NCBI GenBank assembly: GCA_963737575.1
Contig: CAVTTJ010000008.1
Location: 1 to 64,000 of the forward strand
DNA length: 64,000 nucleotides
Origin: VRUE01 sp963737575
Lineage (GTDB): Bacteria > Actinomycetota > Thermoleophilia > Solirubrobacterales > 70-9
Direction of reading: 5' to 3'
The notes under the pieces are model-generated. The model saw only the letters and a program-made list of their open reading frames with translations, ran no database searches and was not told the DNA's origin. Below are positions 16,618 through 24,789 of this stretch, in pieces; position 1 is the first letter of the stretch, and every line of letters begins with the position of its first letter. The position numbers and the translations under genes are program-made.

Positions 16618-19506
16618 TTGCTGTTTCTAGGCCTTGCCCTCGCGACGTCGGCGAGCGCCGATGCCTCCCTCACCAAGGCCGAGGGCTTTGGGGTGAGCGA
16701 TGGGGGGAATAGCTTCGCGAGCTGCAGCAGCCCCTGCCAGGCCGGAAGCTCTGGCGGCGCCGCCGGGCAGCTGAACGTCCCTAATGGCGTCGCGACCGAT
16801 ACAACCGACAGCTCGACGGCGGACGGCGAGAACGACCCTGGCGGCGCTTGGTCCACCGGGATCGAGGCGTCTCTGCCCGCCACCGCCGGCTACGAAGCGT
16901 CCGCCTACGTCAACTCGGTGTCCTGCGCATCGGCTGGCGACTGCACGGCCGTTGGCTGGTACCACGAAATATCGGGCACCATTCATGGTCTGCTGTTGTC
17001 AGAGTCGGGGGGAACCTGGTCGACCGGGATCGAGGCGCCTCTGCCCGCCAACGCCAGTGCGACCCTGGGTCCCGATCTCGTCTCGGTGTCGTGCGCATCG
17101 GCTGGCGACTGCACGGCCGTCGGCCACTACTACGACACTTCGGGCAACGAACATGGTCTGCTGTTGTCAGAGTCGGGGGGAACCTGGTCGACCGGGATCG
17201 AGGCGCCTCTGCCCGCCAACGCCAGTGCGAGCCTGCGTTCCTACGTAGACTCGGTGTCATGCGCATCGGCCGGCGACTGCACTGCCGTCGGCTGGTACCG
17301 CGACACTTCGGGCAACGAACATGGTCTGCTGTTGTCAGAGTCGGGGGGGACTTGGTCGACTGGGATCGAGGCGTCTCTGCCCGCCAACGCCGGCGAACTT
17401 CCGTACGTCGCCATCCGCTCGGTGTCGTGCCCATCGGCCGGCGATTGCGCAGCCGTCGGCATGTACTACGACACTTCCGTCAACCCTCATGGTCTGCTGT
17501 TGTCAGAGTCGGGGGGAACCTGGTCGACTGGGATCGAGGCGCCTCTGCCCGCCAACGTCGGCGAACACCCGTCGGCCTACGTCAACTCGGTGTCCTGCGC
17601 ATCAGGTGGCTGCACGGCCGTCGGTTACTACGCTGACACTTCGGGTACCGAACATGGTCTGCTGTTGTCGGAGTCGGGGGGGACTTGGTCGACTGGGATC
17701 GAGGCGCCTCTGCCCGCGAACGCCGGCGAACATTCACGCGTCGAGATCGAATCGGTGTCATGCGCATCGGCCGGCGACTGCACGGCCGTCGGCTACTACG
17801 CTGACACCTCGGGCAACCTTCATGGTCTGCTGTTGTCGGAGTCGGGGGGGACTTGGTCGACAGGGATCGAGGCGCCGGTGCCCGCGAACGCCAATGCGAA
17901 CCTGATTCCCTCCCTTGACTCGGTGTCGTGCGCATCGGCCGGCGACTGCACGGCCGTCGGCCACTACTACGTCACTTCGGGCAACGACACTCATGGTCTG
18001 CTGTTGTCAGAGTCGGGGGGGACCTGGTCGACTGGGATCGATGCGCCTCTCCCCTCCAACGCCAATGCGAGCCCAACCACCGCCTCCCTCGACTCGGTGT
18101 CGTGCGCATCGGCCGGCAGGTGCACAGCCGTGGGCGGGTACCACGACACCTCGGGCAACACTCAGGGTCTGCTGGTGTCGGAGTCCGGGTCCACTGGGAT
18201 CGAAGCGCCCGCTCCGCCTCCGCCTGCGCCTACGGGTGGTGGGGGTGCTGGCGGGGGCTCACTCCCCTGTCCGGCCACCCAACCCGGAACACCAACCTTG
18301 GACAATCTCGCCGCTCAGATTTGCCGCTTCGCCAAGGATGAGGCTGTGATCGCCCAAGAGCAGGGGCCCCTGTTGAACGTGGCGGCCGGTTTTCCCGATG
18401 TCCATCACGTCGGCGGCCGGGATTGGGCCGGCCCGATCGTCGGCCTGATGCCGGATGCCAAAGCAGCGATAGCAGAGGGCACCGCCGATCTCATCAAAGA
18501 TGCGGTAGAAGACCAGGCGCAGGACGTTGGCGACGCCCTGGGGGAGAAGCTGGGCCTTGCGGCGTTTGGTTGTACGGCATCGACCGTGCCTGCGGTGTCC
18601 CTCTTCAAAGCCGGCCAGGCGGATGCGGCTGCCGCCGGGGACGAGAAGAAGGCGGCCGACGAGCTGGCGCTGGCCCTCCATGGGTCGAGGGCAGCGGGTT
18701 CCTACGAGATCGGCGGCCACATCGCTCTTGCGGCCAAGTCGATTATCGACAAGATCAAGGCTCTGACCGATGACCTCGAGAAGCTTCAAAATGCGTGTGA
18801 GCAGACTCGTGAGGCACCCGTCGCGTCGGCGTTTCAGACCGAGATCGAGCTCGTCATCGTCTCGTTGTCATCAGATGTGACGACGATCACGTCGGACTAC
18901 AACGCGGCCCGATTCATGCCCCTCGGCGGCTGGCTGCTGCTTCCGCTTCAGTTCGGCAATAACGGGCTGGTCGTGGTCGATCCACCCGATTTCCCCCTCA
19001 ACCCAGCGCTGAACCCGTGGGGCTTGCCACCGGGCGCCCGGGTCGTGTCCCCTCCGTTGCGCGGCCTCACACTCGGCAACACGACCCAGGTCGGCGCCGG
19101 CTATCGAGTCATCACTGGCTCGGAGCCCATTAGGCTCCCAGTGACTGCTTGCTGCTTCGCCAGCTCTCCACCAGTCAACGTCTATCTGGGTCCCGTGGTG
19201 GGCTCCGCCCTTGTTTCCAGCGGTGCCGGTGGATATGCAAGCTCGGCCTCCGCGGCCGTCGCCTTGGGATCGAGACCCGAGCGCCTAGCAGTCATCCGGG
19301 CTCGCCACAACGGCCACTTCTCGGTCACCGTGCGGATAGCCCACCGAACCAAGCCGGGCAAATACGAGCTCTATGCGGTTGGCAAAGCCCCAAATGGGCA
19401 CCCCCGCGTGCTGGGTGCCAGCATCATCGTGAGTCACCGCCACTGCAAGCCCAGGCACGGCCACAACGCGAGCGCGGCGCGTCAGACGAAGTGCCCTAGG
19501 AAGTAG
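16618..19506 (+). CDS. Large secreted protein with eight 56-residue repeats
   Basis: This is a 962-residue exported protein. The true start is unclear. The hydrophobic signal segment begins upstream (in-frame LVPLALTLLSLLFLGLAL), yet no ATG, GTG or TTG lies between the stop at 16516 and TTG 16618. Residues about 75-530 are repeats with the cores LLLSESGGTWSTGIEAPLPA and SVSCASAGDCTAVGYY, likely propeller-like blades with paired cysteines. A proline-rich linker (APAPPPPAPTGGGG) follows, then a mainly helical domain (CRFAKDEAVIAQEQG onward) and a beta-rich C-terminal domain with a basic tail. The function is unknown. The layout suggests a surface or matrix protein. Confidence 0.7.
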   Translation: MLFLGLALATSASADASLTKAEGFGVSDGGNSFASCSSPCQAGSSGGAAGQLNVPNGVATDTTDSSTADGENDPGGAWSTGIEASLPATAGYEASAYVNSVSCASAGDCTAVGWYHEISGTIHGLLLSESGGTWSTGIEAPLPANASATLGPDLVSVSCASAGDCTAVGHYYDTSGNEHGLLLSESGGTWSTGIEAPLPANASASLRSYVDSVSCASAGDCTAVGWYRDTSGNEHGLLLSESGGTWSTGIEASLPANAGELPYVAIRSVSCPSAGDCAAVGMYYDTSVNPHGLLLSESGGTWSTGIEAPLPANVGEHPSAYVNSVSCASGGCTAVGYYADTSGTEHGLLLSESGGTWSTGIEAPLPANAGEHSRVEIESVSCASAGDCTAVGYYADTSGNLHGLLLSESGGTWSTGIEAPVPANANANLIPSLDSVSCASAGDCTAVGHYYVTSGNDTHGLLLSESGGTWSTGIDAPLPSNANASPTTASLDSVSCASAGRCTAVGGYHDTSGNTQGLLVSESGSTGIEAPAPPPPAPTGGGGAGGGSLPCPATQPGTPTLDNLAAQICRFAKDEAVIAQEQGPLLNVAAGFPDVHHVGGRDWAGPIVGLMPDAKAAIAEGTADLIKDAVEDQAQDVGDALGEKLGLAAFGCTASTVPAVSLFKAGQADAAAAGDEKKAADELALALHGSRAAGSYEIGGHIALAAKSIIDKIKALTDDLEKLQNACEQTREAPVASAFQTEIELVIVSLSSDVTTITSDYNAARFMPLGGWLLLPLQFGNNGLVVVDPPDFPLNPALNPWGLPPGARVVSPPLRGLTLGNTTQVGAGYRVITGSEPIRLPVTACCFASSPPVNVYLGPVVGSALVSSGAGGYASSASAAVALGSRPERLAVIRARHNGHFSVTVRIAHRTKPGKYELYAVGKAPNGHPRVLGASIIVSHRHCKPRHGHNASAARQTKCPRK
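16835..18200 (+). repeat. Tandem 168-bp coding repeats (8 copies)
   Basis: Copies of the block AGTCGGGGGGAACCTGGTCG recur at 17003, 17171, 17339, 17507, 17672, 17840, 18011 and 18182. The spacing is 168 nt, with one 165- and two 171-nt units. Copies are nearly identical in their conserved halves and vary in the spacer that encodes the loop between blades. Near-identity of DNA suggests recent duplication or gene conversion and makes copy number prone to change or assembly collapse. Confidence 0.85.
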
Positions 19507-19730
19507 CGACGAACGTCGCAATCACCAGCGAGCGTCGTCATCCCTCGGTCATCTCTGCGCCGCCCTTGATGCCGCTCCGCTCACCTGCACGGGCGACCGA
19601 GATATCTGATTATTCGTGGTGGGTGTCAGCCCGGCATCCCGCCGAGTGAGGCAGGTTTGGATTCCGACACCGCGGGTGTCCGGTTTTGGAGGGGCTCTTC
19701 TCCTATCCCCCCAACGTGCTGGGGCGTCGT

Positions 19731-19842
19731 GGTACCGCTTTGGTACCGGATGCATCGTCCTTTATGTCCGATGCGTACACCGCTAGACACGAGTGGGACG
19801 CATGGGACGCATCCGGACGCATATGGCAGTCGTGTCCTTCGG
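19731..19842 (+). repeat. 110-bp direct repeat, copy A
   Basis: The block begins GGTACCGCTTTGGTACCGGA, continues TGCATCGTCC, and ends in a GGGACGCAT-rich stretch. The same order of motifs recurs at 21581-21692. It carries an imperfect palindrome (GGTACC-n5-GGTACC) at its left edge and short iterons (GGGACGCATGGGACGCAT). It joins directly to a tRNA-Pro-like fragment. It could be the edge of an integrative element. Confidence 0.6.
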
Positions 19843-19896
19843 CTGGGGGCCGAGCGGTCGCCGGTTCAAATCCGGCCTCCCCGATAAAGCCGGAAG
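19836..19896 (+). repeat. tRNA-Pro(GGG) 3'-half-like fragment, plus orientation
   Basis: The anticodon arm can be read as CTTCGG-CTGGGGG-CCGAG (anticodon GGG), followed by the T-arm GCCGG-TTCAAAT-CCGGC and the acceptor CTCCCCG with A73. The expected partner CGGGGAG is absent upstream, so this is a 3' half only. GATAAAGCCGGAAG follows, and the same tail is found next to the inverted copy at 21685-21720. It fits an attachment-site remnant. Confidence 0.5.
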
Positions 19897-19980
19897 CCCG
19901 CTTCGGAAGCGAGCCTCGTGGGTTCTCCGGTCTTCGTCCCATTCCAAGTAGATCACTGCCAACACTGGAAGGGCGAACCG

Positions 19981-20150
19981 GATGCCCAAGCCGGCAATTG
20001 CCGTCAGGGAGTTGAAGGTCGGACCGCGGCGGCCGCGAGATTCTTCACGGACTCTCGTTGGACATCGCGCGCTATCGGACACCGGCCTGCTCGGACCGAG
20101 CGGCTGCGGCAAGTCGACCTTGATGCGGCGATCGTCGATGCCCCCGACGC
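19981..20150 (+). pseudogene. Remnant of an ABC transporter ATPase
   Basis: A short frame from ATG 19981 reads MPKPAIAVRELKVGPRR. After shifts it continues into a perfect Walker A, LLGPSGCGKSTLM, about 35 codons later. No Walker B, signature motif or remaining domain follows. It is a broken 5' end of an ABC ATPase, lying between the two 110-bp repeats. Confidence 0.45.
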
Positions 20151-20403
20151 CGAAGGCCGGCCGGTCGGTTTCCCGGCCCGCTGTGACGACTAGGGCTGCT
20201 GTGACAAGCCGCAGTACTGGACGACCCTCGGGATCCTGCCGCCGAGCCTGAAGATGGCGCTCATCAAGGGCTTGTTGGCCAGGTCAGGCTCTCTGACGCG
20301 CCGGGCGGACCGCTGCCCGCGACTATTAGGTAGGTTTTCGCGACTGTTCGAACAGATGAATAGCCGCCGGCAACGCTTCTCACCAGCTAGGAAATCGGCC
20401 CAG

Positions 20404-21447
20404 ATGAGCATCAGCCTTCCGATTGCCACCGCCGCGCCACGACTGCGCTCGCTCGCTCTCGCGCTGGCCGCGAGCGTCATGCTCTTCGGCATTCTGTTCT
20501 CGAGCTCTGCCAACGCCGCACAAGGAAGCGGGAACGTCTGTGTGAAAAAGACGAAGCCCAACAAGGGCAAGATCCGCTTCCTCGGGGCAGGCAAGAAATG
20601 CAAGAAGGGCGAGAGATTGGTCACCTTCGCCCCAGGCCAACAAGGCCCCCAAGGAATTCCGGGTCCGCAGGGCAATCCGGGTGCCGTCGGTACCGATGGG
20701 GCCCCCGGAGCGCAGGGAGCTACGGGGGCCACAGGCGCAACCGGCACCAACGGCACCAACGGAGTCGCCGGGTCGACCGGCGCCACTGGAACTCCGGGAG
20801 CCGCCGGGCCGCAAGGCCCAACCGGAGCAACCGGCGATCCCGGCGCGACGGGTGCGACCGGCGAGGTCGGCCCGACGGGACCCGAAGGTCCGACTGGGCC
20901 TCAAGGACCGACGGGTGAACAGGGTCCCACTGGAGAGACCGGTGCTACCGGTGAAGCGGGCGCAAACGGTGAAGAAGGCGCGACTGGGGAAGTCGGCCCA
21001 ACCGGGCCAGAAGGTCCGACTGGACCAGAAGGTCCAACCGGGCCAACCGGAGCCACTGGCGCCACCGGGATATTGCGAACCCCCGCGACGGATACCGGCG
21101 AAGGCCTGGCGTCTACCAACAACATGACCTACGGGCTGTGCGAGAACGGGGGTGCGGCTGTGGTGACGCTGAACACCGGCACCCAGGCCCAGGTGACTGT
21201 CTCCGGTGAGCTCCAACCATCACCCGGCGAGGAAGCCTTCCTTAGCTTCGAAGTCGAAGGCGCGACGACACAGATCGCGACCGATGCTCGGGCCCTCATC
21301 AAGGCGAACGATCCGGGCCAGGGCAGCATGACTACGCTGATCACCAATTTGAACGAAGGCTCGAACACGTTTGCAGTGCGATGCAAAGCGGTGGGTGGGA
21401 CAGTCAGCTTCGTGAACCGGACCATCTCGGTGATCCCGCTGAACTAG
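20404..21447 (+). CDS. Secreted collagen-like protein
   Basis: This is a 347-residue exported protein. ATG 20404 gives a signal peptide (LRSLALALAASVMLFGILF) cleaved near SANA-AQ. An ATG at 20356 is in frame but adds an unlikely N-terminus. Residues about 39-77 form a basic neck with two cysteines (GNVCVKKTKP, KKCKKGE). Residues 78-224 are 49 uninterrupted Gly-X-Y triplets rich in GAT, GPT and GPE. The last 123 residues form a globular beta-rich domain with two cysteines that could trimerise the helix. Bacterial collagen-like proteins are usually surface or extracellular fibres. The gene lies between the two 110-bp repeats. Confidence 0.8.
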   Translation: MSISLPIATAAPRLRSLALALAASVMLFGILFSSSANAAQGSGNVCVKKTKPNKGKIRFLGAGKKCKKGERLVTFAPGQQGPQGIPGPQGNPGAVGTDGAPGAQGATGATGATGTNGTNGVAGSTGATGTPGAAGPQGPTGATGDPGATGATGEVGPTGPEGPTGPQGPTGEQGPTGETGATGEAGANGEEGATGEVGPTGPEGPTGPEGPTGPTGATGATGILRTPATDTGEGLASTNNMTYGLCENGGAAVVTLNTGTQAQVTVSGELQPSPGEEAFLSFEVEGATTQIATDARALIKANDPGQGSMTTLITNLNEGSNTFAVRCKAVGGTVSFVNRTISVIPLN

Positions 21448-21519
21448 GCGGGGCGCGGTCAGATCAAGACGCCGTGCCTGAGAACGCTCAGGGACGGCCG
21501 AGACCGACTCGCACCGTCG

Positions 21520-21561
21520 ATCTCATAACCTAAAGGTCCGGATTCGACCTATCGATCTGCA
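21520..21561 (+). repeat. tRNA-Met-like fragment, copy 3 (shortened)
   Basis: TCTCATAACCTAAAGGTC again matches the CAT anticodon loop and stem of tRNA-Met, then jumps directly to GGATTCGACCTATCGATCTG. The T-arm part present in copies 1 and 2 is missing here. The shared trailing block supports common origin. The 110-bp repeat copy B starts about 20 nt downstream. Confidence 0.45.
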
Positions 21562-21580
21562 CCCGCCCAAAGTCATCGTA

Positions 21581-21692
21581 GTACCGCTTTTGGTACCGGA
21601 TGCATCGTCCTATACGTCCGATGAGTCCAGATCGGCGGACAGGAGGGACGCGAGGGACGCATTGGGACGCATCTGACAGACCTGTCTTCCGG
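21581..21692 (+). repeat. 110-bp direct repeat, copy B
   Basis: Reads AGTACCGCTTTTGGTACCGG, TGCATCGTCC, then GGGACGC iterons, in the same order as copy A 1.85 kb upstream. Divergence is mainly in the middle. The two copies bracket the ABC remnant and the collagen-like gene in direct orientation. Confidence 0.6.
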
Positions 21693-21720
21693 CTTATCGG
21701 GGGGCCGGATTTGAACCGAC
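21685..21720 (-). repeat. tRNA-Pro 3'-end-like fragment, inverted copy
   Basis: On the minus strand it reads GTCGGTTCAAATCCGGC, then CCCCCCGA and GATAAGCCGGAAG. This matches the T-arm, acceptor and trailing bases of the plus-strand fragment at 19836-19896. It is inverted relative to that copy although the neighbouring 110-bp repeats are direct. Confidence 0.5.
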
Positions 21721-21895
21721 CAGGCCAGGCAGCTGTTGAGCAAGGCGAACCGCTGTCAGGTTGTGCAGCCATGGAAGCTGAGCGGCGGTGTTCCCGCCTG
21801 CCGGCCCCGGAACTGTGGCCGGCAGGGAGGGTGCTACGTCTTGATCTGGTCTTGGACCACGGACGGGTTCGTCGAGCGTCGCTCGGGATCGCGCC

Positions 21896-22473
21896 CTAGC
21901 CGACCGTCGAGCAAATCGCGTAGACCTTTAGGTCGATCGAGGTGTCGATCGAAGTCGAGTTATTAAACAGCTGCACCGACCACCCGCTACCGGCTCCGTC
22001 CGGACCGCTCAGCGAGACGATGACCTGCCGCTGTTGACCGTTCTGCGATTCATTGGTTCCGAGGTCAGAGCCTCCGCCGATCACCTGCTTGCCAGAGGGG
22101 CAGCTCACGGTCTTGACTTCGCTCAGTCCGCGCTGGCCGCCGCTGTTGACGATGAAAACTTCTTTGAAGGTCTGACTGACGACTTCGTAGCCGCTAAGTC
22201 CCGGAGAACCGGGAGCGCCGGGAGCGCCGGGAGCGCCGGGAGCGCGGTGTTTCCCTTCGCTCCCTTTGGGCCCTTGGGAAGTTGACCGATTACCTTGCAA
22301 GTCACCTTCTTTCCTGTGCTGACCTTGCTCGGGCACTTGACCTTGGCCTTCTTCGAATTGGAGCCGGTGGCTCCCACGCTGGCCATCGCGACGGCGGTGA
22401 CGCTAACGGCGGCAATGAGAATCGCTATGCCAACCGCCAATGCGCGGCGAGATGGCTCAATCGATCTGTACAT
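21896..22473 (-). CDS. Secreted short collagen-like protein, apparent frameshift
   Basis: About 192 residues after joining two frames. ATG 22473 has AGGAGA upstream and starts a signal/anchor helix (ALAVGIAILIAAVSVTAVAM). A basic neck with two cysteines follows (KCPSKVSTGKKVTCKV), then a short Gly-X-Y run (KGPKGAKGNT). There the frame must change, near 22243-22249, into APGAPGAPGAPGSPGLSG. A C-terminal globular domain follows (YEVVSQTFKEVFIVNSGGQ, CPSGKQVIGGGSD). One missing G (ACCGGCGCT read as ACCGCGCT) would explain the break. The site lies in a 9-nt tandem repeat (GGGAGCGCC), so slippage or a sequence error is equally possible. Confidence 0.65.
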
Positions 22474-22639
22474 CGTGGTCTCCTTGGATTCGCTCGACCC
22501 CGCCTCGATCAGAGACGGTAGCCCAAAGCCCCCCAGCCGACTGCAAACTCCTGGCACGCCACTCATAGGACCGTCAGCGGCGGCAGGCGAAAACGCTGGA
22601 TAAACCCGACGGTTGACCAAAGTCGGTCCTACGCCCGGA

Positions 22640-23092
22640 TCACCACTTGGGCGTCGGCCGCCCGTACATCCTCCAGTAGCGCCAGCGGGTCAGCCGCCAA
22701 AGCACCTCCTCCGGCCTAATCGACGGTGCCTCGACTCTGAGGCTATCTCTGCAAGCCGCGCAGAGCGTCCAGCGCGCCACGCGCCGGCCCGGTTCCTCGC
22801 GCGGCACCTCCACCCGGCATATCTCGCAGAACAGGGTCGGCCGGCTCCTCAGCTCATTGACCGCCTGCGAGCACCATGGATGGGTGAACTGTCCCGAGCG
22901 GTGAAGCCCGATTACGGCGTTGACTCCCATGAAGGTGCCGAATTTGCCGCAAACCTGGCAGACGACGCCCCCGAACACCCCCTGCTGTCCCTCTCTGCCC
23001 GTCTCCCAGCGCCGGAGCAGCCGCCGGATCGTCTGCTCACGGAAGGCTTGTCGCCGCCTCTCCGCTCTATCTCGCCCAGAATCGAGGCTCAC
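22640..23092 (-). CDS. Hypothetical protein with three CxxC zinc-knuckle motifs
   Basis: This is an unrecognised 150-residue protein from GTG 23092. The N-terminal third is highly basic (RDRAERRRQAFREQTIRRLL). Then come CQVCGKF, FCEICRVEV and LCAACRDS, six cysteines plus a nearby HPWC, which probably bind zinc. The C-terminus is rich in tryptophan and arginine (LWRLTRWRYWRMYG). Such basic zinc-ribbon proteins often touch nucleic acid, but no family is recognised. It lies on the same strand as the next gene to the right, within the accessory zone. Confidence 0.5.
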   Translation of the reverse strand: MSLDSGRDRAERRRQAFREQTIRRLLRRWETGREGQQGVFGGVVCQVCGKFGTFMGVNAVIGLHRSGQFTHPWCSQAVNELRSRPTLFCEICRVEVPREEPGRRVARWTLCAACRDSLRVEAPSIRPEEVLWRLTRWRYWRMYGRPTPKW

Positions 23093-23363
23093 TGCAAATC
23101 ACCCCATCGATCCCGGCTGTAGCACCCTGCCTGACGGTGGGTTGCTGCGGCTTCACTGGTCCGGGTCCCTCGGCCGCTCCGGATGGACCCCGGGAGCATA
23201 GCCGGCCCCAGCCGGAGTGGATCCAGAGGTCAGCGCCGCAATCGGGCCGTCCTGGCAGAACACAGGTTCCAGCGGCGGCATCGATGCCGCGGTCGTGGCG
23301 GTGATCAGGCGGTATGCCGCCGGGAGTGGCTGTGGGGATGCGCGGCCGGCCCGATTCCGGCTC

Positions 23364-24113
23364 CTAGCTGAGCCGCCAGCCCCCAAGGGTGTGGCTGAGC
23401 TTCGGCGATCTGCGCCCGGGACCGAGCCGCGCTCGCAGCTCCTCGGTGGGGTCGGCAGAGCCGTAGAGCTCAAGGGCCGCCTGCAGCAGCCGCTCTGAGC
23501 CGAGGTTCGGTTTCTCCCGCCTCGCCAGTCTGCTGGCAAGCAGCCAGCGCCTGTAATCCTCCGGGCTGCGTACCGCCGGGGGTAGGTACTCGCGCCGCTC
23601 CTCGCGGGCCTTCTCCTCCTCCAGCGGGCGTTCCCGGAAGCGATCGTCCAGCTGCTCCACGCGATCCCTGTTCATTGTGTACTCAGAGGTGTGCTGCCGC
23701 GCCCGCGCCTCGGCTCGGGCCACCCTGCGATCGTCCCAGCGGATCGGGCGTCCGAGCCGCAGCTCGACCAGGAACTCCTCGAGGATCGCCTCACCGAAGT
23801 TGGTCCTCAGGATGGCGATCCTGCGCACGTAAAGTCGGCGGCTGGGGTCGGTGTAGGTCCAGAAGCCCCCGGCGTGGAAGTGGGGCCGCTCGCGACGCCG
23901 ATCCCGTGCGCGGCGCTCCCTGTAGACCGGGTGGCGTTCGATCAGGCCGGCCGACTCGAGCTTGATCGCTGCGCGGAGGAGACCCTGCCGGGTCGATCGG
24001 GGCGCCTCCGTGGGGTCGATCACGAGGGGCGGGATTCCCAGCGTCGAGCCGGCGCTTTCGAGAAGAAAGCGCTCGTGGCGGCCGAGCCGCACCCCCGTCA
24101 GGCGGTTGGCCAT
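23364..24113 (-). CDS. Hypothetical protein, possible winged-helix N-terminus
   Basis: This is an unrecognised 249-residue, very arginine-rich protein from ATG 24113. The N-terminal part (RHERFLLESAG ... TRQGLLRAAIKLESAGLIER) has the helix spacing of a winged helix, with an Arg-rich hairpin after it. A middle segment FGEAILEEFLVELRLGRPIRW and a long charged helix (ERPLEEEKAREERREYLPP) follow. This looks like an element-borne DNA-binding protein, but I cannot name a family. With the zinc-knuckle gene downstream it may form a two-gene cargo unit. Confidence 0.5.
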   Translation of the reverse strand: MANRLTGVRLGRHERFLLESAGSTLGIPPLVIDPTEAPRSTRQGLLRAAIKLESAGLIERHPVYRERRARDRRRERPHFHAGGFWTYTDPSRRLYVRRIAILRTNFGEAILEEFLVELRLGRPIRWDDRRVARAEARARQHTSEYTMNRDRVEQLDDRFRERPLEEEKAREERREYLPPAVRSPEDYRRWLLASRLARREKPNLGSERLLQAALELYGSADPTEELRARLGPGRRSPKLSHTLGGWRLS

Positions 24114-24592
24114 GGCTCACTCCCCGCTTCGGTCTCGCCGACCTCTGAGGCGACGACGGCGCGGTCTGGCGCAGCCGCTGCGAGGAATGGTGCGGATTCG
24201 GCGACATCCGGTGCCGCCCGGAGGATGTTTGGCGCAGTCAACACAGCATCTTGTGGGGGAGGAACCTGCCATCCGCTGACCGGGTCCGCAGGACGAAATC
24301 CCCTTGACATGCCAGATTTGCGGGGTTCTTGGGGGGACGAGACCCCCCTCAACCGGACATTCATTGTCACCATGGAGCAGTTTCTAGCAGCGGATTTGCC
24401 GCATACCCCGCGCAGCGACCCTGCTCCTCCGCTCGGGCCGGCCCCTCCTCCGCGCCCCGCACCGGGACGTCGGGCAGCGCCGCATTGGGCAGCGATTGGG
24501 CAGGGAGGGCCGGCCGGCCCCTCGCGAGCGGAGTCGGCCCGGGCGCCAGGACTGCCCGAACCCGCATCAACAAGCCAAAAACGGGCCCTTCC
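24114..24592. other. Gene-free stretch upstream of the winged-helix-like gene
   Basis: A short minus-strand frame (24098-24373) overlaps the next gene's start by 16 nt and might be a leader peptide, but nothing in it is recognisable. Near the right end, GCCCGGAAGGGC followed by CCGTTTTT on the minus strand looks like a terminator-type hairpin (about 24580-24597). Confidence 0.35.
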
Positions 24593-24648
24593 GGGCGGTC
24601 AGCTCAAATGCAAGAGCGCCTGCCTTACAAGCAGGCGATCACTGACTG
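24593..24648 (+). pseudogene. Broken tRNA-Val (TAC) remnant
   Basis: It reads GGGCGGT (5' acceptor), GCTC-n8-GAGC (D arm), and CCTGC-CTTACAA-GCAGG (anticodon arm, TAC), then GATCACTG as the beginning of the T arm. After this the match stops: no T loop TTC-A-A, no 3' acceptor ACCGCCC and no CCA are found. The tRNA is therefore 3'-truncated and non-functional. The break inside the T arm is where tyrosine integrases commonly cross over. Confidence 0.6.
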
Positions 24649-24789
24649 TGATCCGCTCCAACGGAACTTCGAGCCTCGTATAACAGCTTCCCCGACAAGC
24701 ACACGTTCGTGCTCAACGAGGACCGGGATTCTCTCGTACATGAACCGCACAACAGCAGCGTCCTCAACCGAGAGAGCTTCGGGTCGTCC

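Larger units (their letters stand above)
21448..21895. other. Gene-free stretch holding repeats and tRNA-like fragments
   Basis: No supported gene. It contains tRNA-Met-like copy 3, direct repeat copy B and the inverted tRNA-Pro-like fragment. The rest (about 21730-21895) has an open frame with PWKLSGGVPACRP but no recognisable start or family. Confidence 0.5.

Noticed and set aside
16835..18200. CRISPR-like array
   Set aside because: The regular 168-nt repeats are in-frame coding units of a protein, much too long for CRISPR repeats and without spacers of constant short length.
19703..20112. Minus-strand frames reading GFEPATARPPAEG and RPDLNRRPLG
   Set aside because: These are antisense translations of the tRNA-Pro-like fragment, a well-known type of false gene call.
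20641..21070. Non-coding low-complexity repeat
   Set aside because: The repetition is explained by Gly-X-Y triplets in frame with a signal peptide and a globular end.
24098..24373. Small minus-strand gene upstream of the winged-helix-like protein
   Set aside because: There is no ribosome site, no recognisable motif, and the composition is like neighbouring non-coding DNA; too weak to list as a gene.
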